Translations under genes and position numbers: made by a program
The notes under the pieces: generated by a model
Told to the model about the DNA's origin: nothing
Seen by the model: only the letters and a program-made list of their open reading frames with translations
Database searches by the model: none
Shown: in pieces, positions 63,337 through 64,000 of the stretch
Layout: each line of letters opens with the position of its first letter
How positions within the stretch are numbered: the first letter of the stretch is position 1
Assembly (NCBI RefSeq): GCF_001984155.1
Contig: NZ_MTQO01000054.1
Coordinates: 1,178,001-1,242,000 of the forward strand
From: Actinosynnema sp. ALI-1.44
Lineage (GTDB): Bacteria > Actinomycetota > Actinomycetes > Mycobacteriales > Pseudonocardiaceae
DNA length: 64,000 bases
Reading direction: 5' to 3'

Positions 63337-63894
63337 ATGAACCTGGAATGGATCGAGGTCACCGGAGGAGTCTGCGCATTCGGGGACGCCGCGCGCCCTA
63401 TCCAGGTCCCGACCCTGTTGTGGACGCGCACCCCGATCGCCTACGGACACCTGCCGAGCGAACACCCTGACCTTGGACTGCGGTTCCCCGTCACCGAGAT
63501 CAGCCACGCCGAGGCGACCGAGATCGCCGGCCGATTGGGCGGGCGGTTGCCGCGCTCGGCGAAGTGGGAGTGGATGGCTGCCGGCACTGGCCGCCGACGC
63601 TGGCCATGGAGCAACGAACCGTGGCAACCGGCGTTCGCGAACCTCCGGGACTCCGGGCACGACACGGTCACCCCGGTCGACACGCATCCCGACGGCGCCA
63701 CGCCCGAGGGCATACTCGATGTCGCGGGCAACGTGTGGGAATGGACCGCCAACACCGCGATGAGCAACGGAGTCGTCATCCGTGGCGGTTCGTACGCCGC
63801 GCCACCGTTGTACGCGCAGTGCACGTTCCTCAACGCCGCGCCCGCTGAACTGCGCTCGCGCGGCATCGGCCTGCGGGTGGTGCGCGAACCATGA
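63337..63894 (+). CDS. FGE/SUMF1-like protein
   Basis: 185 aa with the formylglycine-generating-enzyme (C-type-lectin-like) fold: FPVTEISHAEATEIAGRLGGRLPRSAKWEWMAAG, WPWSNEPWQPAFANL, GILDVAGNVWEWTAN and VVIRGGSYAAPP...GIGLRVV, standard in order. The Cys pair that binds copper in true FGE is not there (RGGSYAAPPLYAQCTF has one Cys, at the wrong place), so sulfatase activation is unlikely. The N-terminal third of usual family members is shortened. Three bases after the RT gene and overlapping the next start (ATGA). The same fold is used by variable proteins of diversity-generating retroelements. Confidence 0.82.
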   Translation: MNLEWIEVTGGVCAFGDAARPIQVPTLLWTRTPIAYGHLPSEHPDLGLRFPVTEISHAEATEIAGRLGGRLPRSAKWEWMAAGTGRRRWPWSNEPWQPAFANLRDSGHDTVTPVDTHPDGATPEGILDVAGNVWEWTANTAMSNGVVIRGGSYAAPPLYAQCTFLNAAPAELRSRGIGLRVVREP

Positions 63895-64000
63895 CCCTTC
63901 GGCCGCCCAGCACTCGCATCCTCTCACCCGAGCAGGGTTTGATCATCCTCAACTGTTCACGGGAGAAGCTCGTCACGAGCGTCCCCGTTGCTGCGCTTGA
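63891..64000 (+). CDS. Next gene of the QueC/RT operon (partial)
   Basis: 36 codons visible from the ATG at 63891, overlapping the FGE-like stop (ATGA); the rest is outside the window. The stretch GLIILNCSREKL followed by VPVAAL recalls the start of DUF6884-type proteins (hydrophobic strand, C-S-x-x-K-L, then a P-A motif), but too little is visible to be sure. Confidence 0.55.
   Translation, partial: MTLRPPSTRILSPEQGLIILNCSREKLVTSVPVAAL

Overview
The window reads as high-GC actinobacterial chromosome, most likely Pseudonocardiales (the Saccharothrix/Lentzea/Amycolatopsis type). Support comes from strong G/C third-position codon use, GTG and TTG starts, an SsgA-like sporulation/division protein, Scr1/DUF5753-type XRE regulators and an actinobacterial tad pilus locus. 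The assignment is inference; no species marker is present.

Layout. 1-1842 is chromosomal: the N-terminus of a secreted GH29 (alpha-L-fucosidase-like) protein, tRNA-Val(CAC), an SsgA-like gene, and a tRNA-Gly/tRNA-Cys/tRNA-Val(GAC) cluster. An integrative conjugative element begins at the 3' end of tRNA-Val(GAC). Its left arm has a tyrosine integrase, an excisionase, a Recombinase-domain protein, a decayed PAPS-reductase-like gene, a C5 cytosine methyltransferase (frameshifted), an amino-methyltransferase and a methyltransferase-like partner, all leftward, plus two rightward unknown genes at 4.7-5.5 kb. A repeat-rich divergent intergenic region (9.0-9.5 kb) separates these from a rightward transfer operon (9.5-22.5 kb): sigma-like protein, pilin-like protein, TrbL/VirB6-like channel protein, PrgI-like protein, VirB4/TraE ATPase, VirD4/TraD coupling protein, replication-relaxation protein and a lytic transglycosylase/NlpC-P60 wall hydrolase.

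22.5-41.7 kb is cargo, mostly leftward. It carries two related sets of genes (RAMA-domain proteins, a 'GWPW' protein, and a shared small winged-helix domain). One set includes a MoxR-type AAA+ ATPase beside an HExxH/von Willebrand factor A protein. Between the sets sits a block with two tyrosine recombinases (the second frameshifted) and a large membrane NACHT ATPase. Many cargo genes carry single-base frameshifts, several at homopolymers and several mutually compensating, which suggests base-calling errors or recent decay. The right-hand attachment repeat of the element was not found, so its right end is uncertain.

42.5-56.1 kb holds an HxlR-type regulator and a leftward tad/Flp pilus operon (LysM-BTAD protein, TadG/E-like pseudopilins, Flp-like pilin, TadC, TadB, TadA, TadZ-like, CpaB/SAF, two secreted proteins), with a prepilin peptidase alongside. 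56.2-59.5 kb has a HAD-like protein and two XRE regulators.

The last segment (60.2-64.0 kb) is a tightly coupled operon that runs off the window: three small proteins, an unknown 161-aa protein, QueC (preQ0 synthase), a reverse-transcriptase-like protein with FADN in place of the usual xADD motif, an FGE/SUMF1-like protein without the FGE cysteine pair, and the start of another gene. This is the most unusual system in the window.
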